This document shows positions 1-11,600 of a stretch of 64,000 nt of DNA, one piece after another. The position numbers and the translations under genes were made by a program. The stretch is taken from positions 24,843,718-24,907,717 of the forward strand of contig NC_066516.1 of the NCBI RefSeq assembly GCF_024679095.1, given 5' to 3'. Position 1 is the first letter of the stretch. Each line of letters opens with the position of its first letter. Under the pieces are notes generated by a model. The model was not told the DNA's origin. It ran no database searches and saw only the letters and a program-made list of their open reading frames with translations. Source of the stretch: Eriocheir sinensis. Its lineage: Eukaryota > Arthropoda > Malacostraca > Decapoda > Varunidae.

Positions 1-540
1 CATGTTGTTGAGGGCAGCAAAAAAGAATAGCTGTCAAGAAAACAGTGTAACAGAACATTGGGAACAGAGGGTAAGGAACAAAAAGGATTCCACGTTGAAA
101 AATACAGTTCTAAAGGTGAGGAACAGAAAAGAAAAAAACTGTACAGAGGTAGAAAACAGAAGGTGAGGAAGGGAGAAGGCTGCATGACAGACGTTGGGAA
201 AGACAAGCTAACGTGTTGGAAAATGGAGTACTGAAGGTGGAGGACGAGAGAAAACTGAATGATTGGAAACGGTGGAATTAATAGAGACAGTGCTGGAATA
301 TGAAGTGCACGGGAAAGGAAACTGAAAGCTGGCGCACAGAGAATACCAAGAGTTGAATCATAAGTCACATAACGGGGGATGAAAGTCAGCGTGTTAAAAT
401 ATGAAGCACAGAGGGTGAAGAACAGAAAAAAAATAATGAATTCTCGTATATGAAATGCAGAAGGATGGGGAAAGAAAGAGATCCGTTTTAGAATGTAGAG
501 TAGCTATAAACAGAAGATTGTGAAATGAAAGTAACAGGTA
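1..540. repeat. Degenerate purine-rich repeat, ancestral flank of the 62-bp array
   Basis: A-rich and G-rich sequence with recurring approximate phrases (for example GTGTTGGAAAATGGAG near 211, GTGCTGGAATATGAAG near 290, GTGTTAAAATATGAAG near 391) at irregular spacing. It looks like an older, eroded extension of the regular array that begins near 540. No coding frame is supported; the long minus-strand frame across 394-1176 is a translation of this repeat. Confidence 0.45.
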
Positions 541-1090
541 GCGTAAAAAGTTGAAGAGCAAGACACCAAAGAAAGAAAACCGCGAGATAAAGTGAAATGG
601 AGCGTTAAAAATCAAAGAACATGAAACCAGAGAAAGAAAATTGCAAAACGAAAGCAAAACAGAGCGAAAGAAGTCGAAGAACAAGAAACTAGAGAAAGAC
701 ACTTGTGAAATAATAGTAAAATAAAGCGTGAAAAGTCGAAGAACATGAAACCAGAGAAAGAAAACTGCAAATCGAAAGTACAACAGAGCGAAAAAAGACG
801 AAGAACAAGAGACTAGAGAAAGAGAACAGCGAAATAATAGCAAAATAAAGCGTGCAAAGTCGAAGAACATGAAACCAGAGGAAGAAAACTGCAAAAATGA
901 AAGTAATATGGAGCGAAATTGACCTCTCTTTTGGGTACTCTTATCTATTTTCTGCTGTGGGAGCGGCGATATTATATATATACTTTTTGTTCTTTTGTTG
1001 TAAAAAAAAAAGAAGGAAAAAGACTGAGGACAAGAGACTAGAGCAGATAAGATTAGAAACGGAGAACGACGTGGAGGAGCGAACGACCCC
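540..1090. repeat. 62-bp tandem array with alternating (dimeric) units
   Basis: The motif CGAAGAACATGAAACCAGAG or its variant CGAAGAACAAGAAACTAGAG starts at 613, 675, 737, 799 and 861, exactly 62 bp apart. A weaker copy is at 552 and a displaced copy at 1024. ACATGAAACC-type and ACAAGAAACT-type units alternate, giving a 124-bp higher-order unit. The copy expected at 923 is pushed to 1024, about 101 bp further, because of the insertion described separately. Confidence 0.92.
913..1012 (-). mobile_element. Short dispersed element, copy 1 (internally deleted), inside the 62-bp array
   Basis: Read on the minus strand it starts with a T-run and ACAACAAA. It continues with AACAAAAAGT, CGCCGCTCCCACA and AGTACCCAAAAGAGAGGTCA, ending AATTTCG. 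The copies at 37125-37240 and 63834-63957 share the same order of blocks. The segment GGAGACGGCTCAAGGGC present in those copies is missing here. Length agrees with the ~101-bp displacement of the host array. Function and mobilising enzyme are unknown; it encodes nothing. Confidence 0.65.
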
Positions 1091-1234
1091 CAACACCATG
1101 CAGTCAGAGTTATATTTATCTGCGTACTTCTTCCCTCGCCGCATAATTTACACTCCAAGTCAAGCGGAAGACACATTTTAGGGCCGCGTGACAGACAATG
1201 GACGGCCTGCCTGAGGGTGATGAAAAGTACCCGA

Positions 1235-1317
1235 CGCGGAGGGGAGAGAGAGATGGAGGGAGAGAGGGAGTGGGAGGGAGGTAGAGGGGTGAGGGAGGGA
1301 GGGAGGGAAGGAGAAAG

Positions 1318-1390
<73 letters not shown>
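1235..1390. repeat. GGGA-rich tract followed by a long TG microsatellite
   Basis: Purine tract of GAGGGA/GGGA words (1235-1320), then an uninterrupted TG run from 1322 to 1390 (about 34 units). Confidence 0.95.
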
Positions 1391-1394
<4 letters not shown>

Positions 1395-1957
1395 GCTGGA
1401 TATTGTCTTAATCTCAAAAACACTTATTAATCAACCAGTCCTTAAATTTCAACACATTTTTTGAGACTTCAAGATATATAGACAACGAGGCTTATCCATC
1501 TAGATTAATTTGTACCACTGATCAAAGCAAACAGAAACAACATCAACAAGCTCATCCAAAATCGCTGACGCACAATGTATTCCACCATGAGATGAGGCGA
1601 GGACTTCAGAAAAGCCTAAAACAAACATTCTCTTCAGGTCCTCCGCTTCTGCATCGCTGGCTGCCGTTCACCGCAACCCGCCCACTCAGGCACGTCCATG
1701 GGAACCCGGCCAGCAGGATACCCGACCCATCGAAACCTTCCCACCCATCCGAGAAGGCAAGGGCGACACACCACCTCCGATTTGAGTCCCAGGTTGACCC
1801 AGTCCTGGCCTCACCGCACCCTCGCGTTCGCCTCTGCCAACACCCGATGCTCACTTGTTCACTTGGAAAAGGCGAAATCGCGGCCCTGTGGAAGCAGACT
1901 CAACGAAAAGACGAGGATAAAACCACTCAAGGCTGCCCACTCCTCCAATTTGTGAGG
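1391..1957 (+). other. Unique sequence with an unrecognised open frame (1592-1960)
   Basis: Mixed-composition sequence. A 122-codon plus-strand frame (1592-1960) has ordinary amino-acid composition, but two other frames are open over the same stretch and I recognise no domain. This is what GC-rich, stop-poor DNA would give by chance. I do not call a gene. Confidence 0.3.
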
Positions 1958-2030
1958 TGAGAGGAGGAGGAGGAGGAGTAAGAGGAGGAGGAGAAGGTGA
2001 AGGAGAAGGTGGTGGTGGTGGCAGTGGAGA
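1958..2030. repeat. GGA/GGT trinucleotide tract
   Basis: GAGGAGGAGGAGGAG passing into GAAGGTGAAGGAGAAGGTGG and GGT repeats; imperfect. Confidence 0.85.
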
Positions 2031-2279
2031 GGTATCGATGGTGATTCAGCAAAGACAAGAGCGAGGGTCCGGGCGAAGGGAGGAGAGAAGGGGAGCGAGG
2101 GGGCCATAAATTAGGTCTAGCGGTGGGGACGAGCTGCTGGCCCCCGCGTCCGTGATAATGGGAGCTGAAGGAGGGCCAAGAAGGGGGCGCCAGGCTTACA
2201 GGAGAGTACATTATCAAACTACCGGTATTGTTTGTCATCACTGTCTTTTTTCCTTATCTTTCTATTTATTTATGTATCT

Positions 2280-2586
2280 TTTCGAACACTAGGTTTTATA
2301 CGTATTTTTTTTTTTGTCTGTCCTTCTTCCATTCGTTCTTCTTTTGTTTGTTAGATTGTTTGTTTATTTGTTTGTTTGCTTGTTGATTTCTACCAATCTA
2401 TCTTCCTTCCATCCCTCCTTCAAATCTTCTATTCTTCAATCCTTTCTTTTTTTTCTTTCTCTTTTCTTTCCTTCCTTCCTTTCTTTCTTACTTCCCTTCT
2501 TCCATACTTTCTTTCTTCCTCTCTATCTTTCTTTAATTTTTCATTCATTCAGTCATTCATTCTCTCTTTCATATTTCTTTCTTTCT

Positions 2587-2588
<2 letters not shown>
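2280..2588. repeat. T-rich polypyrimidine tract
   Basis: Almost continuous C/T sequence with CTTT, TTTG and TTCC words, running directly into the GT tract. Phe/Leu/Ser-rich frames across it are composition artefacts. Confidence 0.8.
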
Positions 2589-2652
<64 letters not shown>

Positions 2653-2691
2653 ACGAGCGGGTGTGTGTATGTATGTATGTATGTGTGTGTA
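2589..2691. repeat. GT microsatellite with GTAT tail
   Basis: About 30 GT units (2589-2648), then an interruption and a GTAT tetranucleotide run (2668-2691). Confidence 0.95.
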
Positions 2692-2853
2692 AGCCCGCCT
2701 GTATATCATGGCTGGTCTAATCAAGTCTCCTATGCCTTCAATTTTCTTCCCGGCCACACAAAAATATGACTTCATTTCGGAGGATGAGTGCTCGGCGGAT
2801 CATCGAAGCAACCCTCTCTATTCTCTCCCTTATTGCACCGTTTCTCCTTTATT

Positions 2854-3118
2854 CCCTTTTCCTCTCTTCGTGTTGTTCTTCTGTTCCGCCTATATACAGT
2901 TTCAATTCTTCCTACTGCTCCTTTTCCTTCTCTTTCCTCCCTTTTCCTCTCTTCGTGTTGTTGTTCTTCTGTTCCGCCTATGTACAGTTTCAATTCTTTC
3001 TACTGCTCCTTTTCCTTCTCTTTCCTCCCTTTTCCTCTCTTCGTGTTGCTGTTCTTCTGTTTTAATTCTTGTTTTAATTCTTCCTACAGCTCCTTTTCCT
3101 TCTCCTTCCTCCCGTTTT
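2854..3118. repeat. 85-88-bp pyrimidine minisatellite, about three copies
   Basis: CCTCTCTTCG recurs at 2861, 2946 and 3034 (spacing 85 and 88), each followed by GTTG...TTCTTCTGTT and, in the first two, CCGCCTAT and ACAGTTTCAATTCTT. A degenerate fourth unit ends near 3118. The 3-bp difference is an extra GTT. Confidence 0.9.
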
Positions 3119-3331
3119 CTCTGTCACTCTTTCTTCATGTTCCGTCGTTTCCTTTTCATCTCTTTTTTCCTTTAGTCTCCCCGTTGCTCTTTCCTTTGAC
3201 TCCTTCCTCCTCGGTCTGCCTCTCGTCACCTCCTTCTGGCATATCATTCCATCTTGGTCCTCCTCCTCCTCAATCTTCCTTTATCATGTTTGTCTTCCTC
3301 CTCGGGTTCTTTACGGGGTTCGCTCCTTTCT

Positions 3332-3334
<3 letters not shown>

Positions 3335-3388
<54 letters not shown>
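3335..3388. repeat. CT microsatellite
   Basis: 27 uninterrupted CT units at the end of the pyrimidine domain. Confidence 0.97.
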
Positions 3389-3389
<1 letters not shown>

Positions 3390-3559
3390 AATTACTCAGT
3401 TCCTCAGTGTCTTTGTTCTCTGAGACTCTCTCGGAATACTGATTTCAGAAACAATGTGAAACTTTTCTCTAAATTTAAGTCGATGTTCATTTATTTTTTT
3501 CTCTTACTTCTCCTCATTTTGCCCTTACTCTCTGTCCTCCTTTCCTTCGTTACTTCTCC

Positions 3560-3930
3560 TAAAGGGAAGGGAAGGGAAGGGGTGGGAGGAGTACGAAGAG
3601 GGATGGGAGGGAATGGAAATTATATAACATGGAAGGGAAGGAGAGAAAAGTGAAAGGAAGAAATTAGAAGGAAAAAGAAGGGAAAGGAAGAGATGATGAG
3701 AGGAGATGGAGAGGAAAAGAAAGGCAATAACAGGGAAGGAATAGGAAGAAGAGTGAGGAGATAATCTGAAATGAAAGAGAAGGGAAAGGATGAGACGGGC
3801 AAGGGAGAGGGGAGGAAAGAGAGAAGGAATGATAAGGGTGATAGGGCAAAGAAAAGAAAGGAATGAAACGGGGACGATATGATAACGTACGGGAGGGTAA
3901 AAGGACATAATTGCAAGAGAAGAGAAACGC
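3560..3930. repeat. Polypurine tract (GGGAA/GGAAA words)
   Basis: Nearly continuous purines with GAAGGGAAGGGAAG mirror-symmetric words at the left edge. Strand composition flips from pyrimidine to purine within a few bases of 3550. Confidence 0.85.
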
Positions 3931-4309
3931 CTCGAAAAATGGTCGAGACTTCGTAGCTACCCTGATTCTTCTCTTCTTTTCGGAACGCTTTTACAGTGAA
4001 GACAAATTTTCCTGTCGAGTCTACTAGCATGAAACATTTCACTTGGGGACTTTGCCATTTGTATTATTTACACTTTCCTGAATAAAAACCAGTCGCAAAG
4101 GGAAAGATTAACGACAATACTTTTGCGTCAGAGGATTAGGTACAGATGCACACACAAGAAAACAAGCAAGGAAAGTAAATTCACGAAATGAGACTCTAAT
4201 AAAGACACAGTGCCTTAACATGATGAACAAAAATAAACCGACATGAAGTTTGTTGATGTTATTTTGATGAGTGTAAATAAAACTATGTTGAAAAAGAGAG
4301 AAGGAAAGA

Positions 4310-4585
4310 GAGAAAGATAGGAAAGAAGGGAGGAAAGAAAGGAAAGAATGAAAGATTGAAGGAAAGGTAGGAAGGAAGGAAGGAAGGAAAGAAGGGAGGG
4401 AAGAAAGGAAAGAATGAAATATTGAAGGAAAGGAAGGAAGAAAGGAAAGAAGGGAGGAAAGAAAGGAAAGAATGAAAGATTGAAGGAAAGGTAGGAAGGA
4501 AGGAAAGAAGGGAGGAAAGAAAGGAAAGAATGAAATACTGAAGGAAAGGTAGGAAGGAAGGAAGGAAAGAATGGTGAAGAGCAAA
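4310..4585. repeat. 58-66-bp GGAA-type minisatellite, four copies
   Basis: GGAAAGAATG starts at 4341, 4407, 4465 and 4523 (spacing 66, 58, 58). Each unit has GAAAGAAGGGAGG before it and AAATATTGAAGGAAAGG or a close variant after it. The 8-bp length change comes from extra GGAA words. Confidence 0.92.
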
Positions 4586-4589
4586 AGTG

Positions 4590-6483
4590 AAAGTGAAACA
4601 ACTCGGAGGGCAAGGAGGGGGAGAGGGCGCGGGAACTAGAGAAGTGTTGCAAAGTTGCCTCTCGTCTCCCCTCCCAAATTACTGACACTATGAATGATAA
4701 AACAGACTTCAATAGAGAAATGAGCGAAGTCTTAAGAAAACGAACGCTGCTTAGTAACTGTATGAAGCGTATGTTTTAGACCACTTGTATGCTATCTCAT
4801 AATCTGGAGGAGGATTCACTTTTTTCATAAACTTTAAAGTGTGTGGAGTGAAAAAAGACTGAGGGTCGGGTGAACATTATCAAACGACAGTAAAAATCCT
4901 GAAAGTAAGATAAATTCATTAAAAAGAAGTAGGAAAACAGGAGAAAACACACGAGTGATCAATATAACTAAGCTTAACCTTGAAGAACATAAAAGGACAC
5001 ATACCCAAACGGAAGTAACTTTTATATCACAGTATTTCAACCTCTATTTTTTGGGAGTCTGCAAGGGCGAGAGCACATCATCGCCGAGTCATGTTGATTT
5101 TTAGCTGCTCTGGAACACTACTTGCATGGAGGCAGACTGTCCTCGCGGCGGGGCGGCGAGGAGACGAGAGTTGTGGCCGGAACTCTGCTTATGGAGACGA
5201 AAACTTTATTAATTGACTAGGAAGGGGAAGTTCGACGCTCCAGGTGGTTCATTAGGGGGCTCGAGACATACCGAAGATGGAGCTCATAAAGACGACTCAG
5301 TTAGAAAGGCAAAAGTTTTAATTCTTACTTTCCCGGCGGTAAGGCTATTACGCCAGAAATATTAGCCTCGCATATTTCGAAAGGGTTTCATTAATGTTGA
5401 TTCGACATTACAAATGGTTCTTTTTATTTCTATTTTTTGTTAAAGGAGACATGCCAAGGACTGTAATAAACACTCGCAACACGGTGCTCGCAAAGACAGG
5501 AGATACATGAGAAGAATGATGAAGTCTACTTCTAGATGTGCCATGATATCTGAAACCCTTGTGAAGAGCACGATAGTCCTGCAAGATTTGCTCAGACCTT
5601 CGATATTTGCTCTTGACTACCATGAGTTCCTCTGGTACGCGCGGCCGCCTCAGCTTCAAGAACAGCCACCCACATGCGGCTTGACAAGAGCCGGGGTCGC
5701 CTGAGACCCCACCCGATGTCTTTGTTAACATTGACCGACCTACATTGAATGGAGTCTTTGTGAAGATTGAAGTTCCAAGCTGAAGATGAAAGTTGTGAAT
5801 ACGTAAGATTATCTTGTTGTTGCAGAGAGCTGTGTGGGAGGACAGAAACTGTGTGGCAAGATTTATTAATAAGCTGTAATGGGCAGGGAGTGATGGAGGT
5901 GAGATAAGAGGCAGCAATGAGTTGGAGATAAGAAAAATATTCAAAACCCGTAAAAAAAAGGTGAGGCAGAGTGGGCGAATACATTTAGGGTTCAGGAAAG
6001 TGATGCCAAAGGAAGAAAGACAGAATTTCAGGTAAGTGTAACCGGCGAGGCGGCGCGCCCCCGGCGTGTGCCCCAACTGACTGATTGATTGTAACCCGAT
6101 ACAACACCCAGCCATGGCTCAAGGTTAAACTAGTTTTAATATTCAGACCTCACATATCTGCTTTGCATATTTTCCGTGAGGGTCCACTTAACAGTTGTGT
6201 GATGTTTAACACAAACTAAATCAACTAATTTAAATTTGATATATAGCCGCACGTGAAATATTGAAAACGTTGCCAATGATGAAACTCAGAATGGCACGGC
6301 TGGACTCTAAGCCATAAAGTCATCTCGTGTCCTTCATACCAACGCTCACCTTCAGGCGGGTGAATGCAAATGGTTATGAGAGACGAGAAAATAAAATAAT
6401 AGCAAATAATGAAACAAGATGGGCAAGATAGAAAGCAGGGCGAATAGGACAAGAGAGGGAGGGGGAGTCAGTATACGGAAGCG
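4590..6483. other. Mostly unique sequence, no supported gene
   Basis: Mixed-composition DNA without strong internal repetition. A minus-strand frame over 5408-6115 (235 codons) has ordinary composition but no domain I recognise, and its amino end is a GC-rich segment (6042-6100) that resembles a dispersed repeat. 5060-5400 is the least repetitive part. Confidence 0.4.
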
Positions 6484-6770
6484 GTGAGTTCAAGTCCCAC
6501 CGCTGACAGCTGATAATTTTTGAGCCATCGCTGAGTGACCAAAGATCGCCAATATGCTGTTTAGATATCCATTAATCACCTCGAACTTCAGTTACTTCTG
6601 TCAAGGGGAGGACCAGGGGGAGCATGGATCAAGCAGGAAAGCATACCAGGCACCACTGAAGAAAATCCGCCCTCACCACTCACAGGTTGAGGCCTACCAC
6701 CAACGCGACTGGAAAAAGCCAACCCGCGCTATAGGCCTGAACTTTAAAGAGGATAAAAAGTACAGTGAAG
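6484..6770 (+). mobile_element. tRNA-derived SINE, copy 1 (5' end truncated or decayed)
   Basis: Starts with a Pol III B-box-like GAGTTCAAGTCCC (6486-6498). The body follows: AGCTGATAATTTTTGAGCCA, TCGCTGAGTGACC and AATATGCTGT, then CCAGGGGGAGCATGGATCAA. The same body order is seen after B boxes at 45955 (plus) and 48488 (minus). No convincing A box remains upstream. It is non-coding and would depend on a LINE for mobility. Confidence 0.75.
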
Positions 6771-7224
6771 AAGACGGCGAGAAAAGAAAGCATGGCAGGG
6801 AGGAATGAGAAGAGTAAGATTAAAAGGATGAAACGTACAGTGAAGAAAAGAGGATGAGCAATGGGACGGGTGTATGAAAGCGAAAAATAAGAATAGTAGG
6901 CTGAAAAGGAAGGTAAAGAAGACATGAAGAACAACACAACTACTACCGAGGCACCGCCAAGAATGTCTAGGATGGTGAAATTTCAATAAACCACAGAGCT
7001 GACTAATTCCACTCGTGCGGGCGACACATCCAGCTACCGCCACTTAGGAAAGGACATGCCACGACAGAGTGGATAAAGTGGTGTGGAGCACGTTAATGAA
7101 GGGAGTGGTCCGTGGCAAGCCTGTGGACCCGCTGAGTTGTCACACCGTTGGGAAGGCACAGCACCGACCGGACGCCCTTTTCCCTCAGTGGCCAAAACAG
7201 AAAGGCCTTACTCTTGATAGGGCC

Positions 7225-7226
<2 letters not shown>

Positions 7227-7266
<40 letters not shown>
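7227..7266. repeat. GT microsatellite
   Basis: 20 GT units. Confidence 0.97.
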
Positions 7267-7268
<2 letters not shown>

Positions 7269-7579
7269 GGGAGAGAGAGCGTACGCGCCGGGCTGACCTT
7301 AAAGCTGCCTGGATCATCACTTTGCCCGGTCGCTACTTAAGCTGCCAGAGGAAGATCCGCCGCGGTGCCTCTCTCGCCTGGCAGCGGCAGCCTCGCCTCC
7401 TTCCCTCGCTACCTCGATAGCCCGCCACGGCGCCCCGCTGAGAGCTGAAGAGCTGCTCCGTTCCTAAGGAGGATGGCTCATGGCTCTGGAGGGTCCATGC
7501 ACCGCGGCCGAATGTCAGTGACTGTTTTTGTGCAGCAACTCTGACTAGGATACGATATAAACTGACCCATTTCACTTTC

Positions 7580-7582
<3 letters not shown>

Positions 7583-7611
<29 letters not shown>
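7583..7611. repeat. CA microsatellite with C-run
   Basis: About 14 CA units followed by CCTCCCCCCCTC. Confidence 0.95.
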
Positions 7612-7613
<2 letters not shown>

Positions 7614-8103
7614 CCCCCCCTCACACACATGAACGGGCTGGCGGTGGCATGAGGAGCAGATGATTGGGTCTGGTCCTGAGTAAGCAGAGGTTGGCAGGTA
7701 CGGTGAGTGGAGCGCCGAGCCTCTCTGTCCTATGGCGAGCAGCAGCGGCCGGACGAAGCTCACACATAACACGAAAAAAGGAAAATAGGGGCGCAGTCGA
7801 ACATTTAAGCGTTAAATATGCTCTTTTAACATTATAATTTATGCTTTCATGTACCCGGCGAATTAGCATACATTCAGCATGAGCGCACATCGCGGCACCG
7901 AAGAGCTGTGTTCCCGCTCACCCGATGAAAAGAGTCACACGTGCGGGCATGAGTGCACGGCCTCCAAAAAAAGAACAGTGATTGTGGATCGAGGAGGGAG
8001 TGTGTGGAGAGGCAGTGTGGCGTGAAAGTGTTCCATTATCGCCACAGCTCTGGACAATGGTCTCCCCTTGGTCTCCCTCTCCTTCTGAGCTCCTGTGAGA
8101 GTG

Positions 8104-8140
8104 GGAGGAGGAGGAGGAGGAGGAGGAGGAGGAAGAGGAG
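8104..8140. repeat. GGA trinucleotide repeat
   Basis: About 12 GGA units with one GAA interruption. Confidence 0.95.
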
Positions 8141-8299
8141 GGCAAGGAGCGGAGAGGGGAAAAAAGATAGGATAATGTTTGGAGGGGCGGGGGGAGAGGG
8201 CGAGTGCCTGAGTGTGTCGACAGAAATGGTGCTAAAGGCAGAAGTTTATTTTACCGTCCGCTGAAGCAAAGGCCGGGAGAGAGGTTAAGAACACGACGC

Positions 8300-8760
8300 T
8301 GGCACACACTGGGAAGTTAAAGGAAGCGGCGGGGAGGGTTAGCGGGAAGAGATAGAGGCCGGGAAAGGAGTGTAGGCAGTGAAAGAATGGACGAGGATGG
8401 GCGAACACGTGAAATGAAGAGGGGAAGAGGAAGGCAATACAGAGATGAAACATGAAGGAAGAGCAAGTGTGATGAGGAGGAAAAGGGGATTAGAGGAAAG
8501 AGAAATAAGCTGGAGAAAGAGAGTAGAGGAAATATATGCAATGGAAGGTGAAGGGAAAAAAGTGCGATCAAGAGAAAAAGAGAAGGTTGTAGAAGAAAGG
8601 GCAATAAATGAGGAAATAAAATACAAGGAAAGATAAAAAAAGATAAGTGAAAACGATGGAAAGAAGTAAGCAAGCGGGTAAAGAGATGGACAAAAATAAC
8701 AAAAAAAAAACACGAGGAAAGGAAAAGAACATGAGGAAGGAAATGTGAGGTAGATGGATG
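8300..8760. repeat. Polypurine tract
   Basis: A/G-rich low-complexity sequence. Charged (plus) and Phe/Ser-rich (minus) frames here are artefacts. It changes to pyrimidine-rich sequence near 8770. Confidence 0.8.
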
Positions 8761-9065
8761 TAGATAATGTCCTTCCTCATCGCTTCTATTCCTCAACCTT
8801 TGTCTACAGGTAATACTTCTACTGCTGCTCCTCTCTTACCGCCACTTCATTCCTTCTGCGGCGATCCCTAGTCTTCGTAACGATGGGTGAAAATAGTATC
8901 CTTTTCCCGCTCCTGTTCCTCCACCTTTGTCTATATATAACTGCTACTGCTCTTTCCATTCTACCAACCTTTCTTCTTCCATTCCTTCAGGACGTCTCAA
9001 CATTATTTTATATATTCATAACAACAGCACAATTTGCACCTCTGTATGTAACCTCCATTTTCAGA

Positions 9066-9177
9066 TACTACTACTACTACAACTACTACTACTACTACTA
9101 CTACTATTACTACTACTAGGACTAGTACTACTACCACTACTATTACTGCTTTTACTACTCTCTCTCTCTCTCTCTCT
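9066..9177. repeat. TAC/ACT trinucleotide repeat passing into a CT run
   Basis: CTA/TAC repeats (9066-9160), then about 9 CT units (9159-9177). Confidence 0.95.
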
Positions 9178-9228
9178 GACAGTCTCTCAAAATGACTCAT
9201 CTCGACCATGATCACCATCTTACGGAAG

Positions 9229-9332
<104 letters not shown>

Positions 9333-9689
9333 GAAGAAGGATGGTAAGGGAATAATAAGTAACAGCAGAGGAGATGCAAAGCGCTGGAGGTAGGAAGGGA
9401 TGGTGATTACAGACACGGAAGCCAAAGATGAAAGGGAGAGGAAGAAGTGGAGCAGGAGAGGAAAACAGAGACGGAGGTTCAGCCAGCAAAGGACGAACAA
9501 AAAGAAGAAAAAGGAGAGCTGATAAAAAACGAACAGTGAGAGATGGACGGTGCAGTAGTGCTGTATGGTACAGAAGAATAAAAAATATGGTAGGAATGAA
9601 ATAAAAAAGAGATATTGGGTGAAGATAAATGCTCTGTAGTTCCTTTTAAGTTTAGGCAGCACTTTTAAGTCATAACCCCCACACCAAAC

Positions 9690-10379
9690 CTCTTTCATCT
9701 ACATTTAAAAGGAAAGAACAGAGGAAGGAAGGAGGGGCGGAAGAATGAGAAGGAAGGCAGGCAGGAAAGAGACCGAGGTGAAGGGGAAATGCCTTGAACT
9801 CCCTTTTGGATGTTGTACTTTAATGTGGGAGGAAGAAAGAGAAAAGAGAGTTGGGCAAAGAGCAAGGAGAGAGACGTAGTGAGCGAGAACAAAAATGAAA
9901 AAAAAGGCGAAAAGGAAGATCGATATAAAAAAATGAGTGTTCTAAATGAAGGGAGAAGAGAAGGAAGGATAGAGGGAAAAGAAATGAATAAAGAACAGGT
10001 AGAAATGAGGGGAGAAGAGAGGATAACTGGTATAAAAAAAGAAGAGTTGCAATGGAGGAAATGAGGGAAAGGGAGATAAGCAACTAATAGTAGGCTGAAA
10101 GAAAAGAGCGAAGGGACAAGAGTAGAACTGGTATGTAATAAGACGAAGTTCAGGAAGGCATGAAATAAGAGAAGGGACAAAAACACATATAACGAGCTGG
10201 AAGAAAGTGGAGATGTCAGAGGGGCAAAACCTACATAAAAAACCCCATTAAGTTCGGGAAAAGGAGACAAAAGGGAGGGAGGTACAAGAGCCATATAAAT
10301 CGCGATAGAAAAAAAAGGAATAAAATGAAAAGGACTGGAATGGATAGCAGGAAGTTCTGTGAGAAAGGAAGAACTATCT

Positions 10380-10380
<1 letters not shown>
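9690..10380. repeat. Polypurine tract
   Basis: Long A/G-rich stretch of GAAGGA, AAAAAG and GAGA words without a fixed period; no gene supported. Confidence 0.75.

Positions 10381-10381
<1 letters not shown>

Positions 10382-10438
<57 letters not shown>
10382..10438. repeat. AC microsatellite
   Basis: About 28 AC units. Confidence 0.97.
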
Positions 10439-10442
<4 letters not shown>

Positions 10443-10514
10443 CGCGACAAACATCATTAAATTAGTGTCTTTGGGAGACCATTAGGAAGAGAAGCATGAA
10501 CGCCAGTGTTGACG

Positions 10515-10850
10515 GCAATGGGAGGAGGAGGAGGAGGAGGTAAAGACGAAAGGATGAGGAGGAGGGAGAGGAGCACACGGTAAAAGGGGTACGAGAAGAA
10601 GGAAATACGATGAAGGGAGTGGCACGAAGGGGGTACAGGAGGAGGAGGAGGAGTAGGAGGAAGAGGGAGAATGGGAAGGCGATAAAGAAGGAGAAAGACA
10701 CAATGACAAGGAGGGAAAACGTCAAGAAATAAGTGCAGCAAAACAACAACAACAAAAAATCCATTAAGCGCTGAAAAAATGCAACATAGACCAAAAACAA
10801 AACAAAAAAAACAGCACCACAAACTTAAAACGAAACAACAGACAACAACA
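10515..10850. repeat. GGA tracts followed by CAA/A-rich sequence
   Basis: Two GGA runs (near 10517-10540 and 10637-10665), then A-rich DNA with CAACAACAACA and AAAACAAAAC words to about 10850. Confidence 0.8.
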
Positions 10851-11213
10851 CTAACGGATTGTGAAGTGTAGGTCATGTTGCGACCGAATGAAACTGAAGG
10901 AAGAAGGAATGACGAGGAATTGGTGAGGTGAGGCGACTCGACCGACATGACGAACCGTGACTCCGAACACACTCCCCTTACCTTTGTGGACGGCACGGCT
11001 AATTAACGCAACCTTTGGGGAGGATCAGACCCAGCCGCGGCATCCCGTCCTCGAGATTAAGGTTCATTAGGCAACAAGAGGCGCCTCTCCACCCCTCGCG
11101 GCAGCACACAAGACCTATTAGATGGACCCTCGCGCTGCCTCGGTCCCGTCCTTGCTGCGGGTTATCATCTGTCTTTGTCAGGTATCCGTGAATGCAGAAC
11201 CGCCCCTCTCCTT

Positions 11214-11600
11214 CCTAATCCTTACTTCATCATGTCATTTGCATCTCCTTCCTTCCCTCCTCACCTCTTCTTCATTGCTGCCACTCATACACTTCCTCTT
11301 ACTGTCTACTTTTCTTACCCCACCTCTTCGTCCACCCTCTCCATTCCTACTTCTTACTTCATCATGTCATCTTCCTCTCCCTCCTTCCCTCCTCACCCCT
11401 TCCTCCTTGTAGCAACCACTCAAATACTTCCTCCCACATCCTAACCTTCCAACCTCCCCTCTTCCTCCTTCCCTCCTAACTCCCTCTTCACTGCTATCTC
11501 TCTCTCTTTCCTCCTCATACACCCTTTTTCTCTTCTCCCACCTTTTCGTCCAATCTCTCCCGTCTCTTTTCATTCCTGCTTTTCTTCACAGCTTCCTACA
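11214..11600. repeat. Pyrimidine minisatellite with a 132-bp duplication
   Basis: CTTACTTCATCATGTCAT occurs at 11221 and 11353 (132 bp apart). CCTTCCCTCCTCACC at 11251 and 11383 keeps the same offset. More diverged pieces (CCTTCCCTCCTAAC near 11467, CCACCTTTTCGTCCAATC near 11540) continue it. Confidence 0.8.

Noticed and set aside
540..912. CRISPR-like array (regular 62-bp spacing)
   Set aside because: The whole unit repeats with no unique spacers, and the DNA is eukaryotic.
5408..6115. 235-codon minus-strand frame as a gene
   Set aside because: No recognisable domain; its amino end is a GC-rich segment that looks like a dispersed repeat, and an overlapping frame on the same strand is also open.
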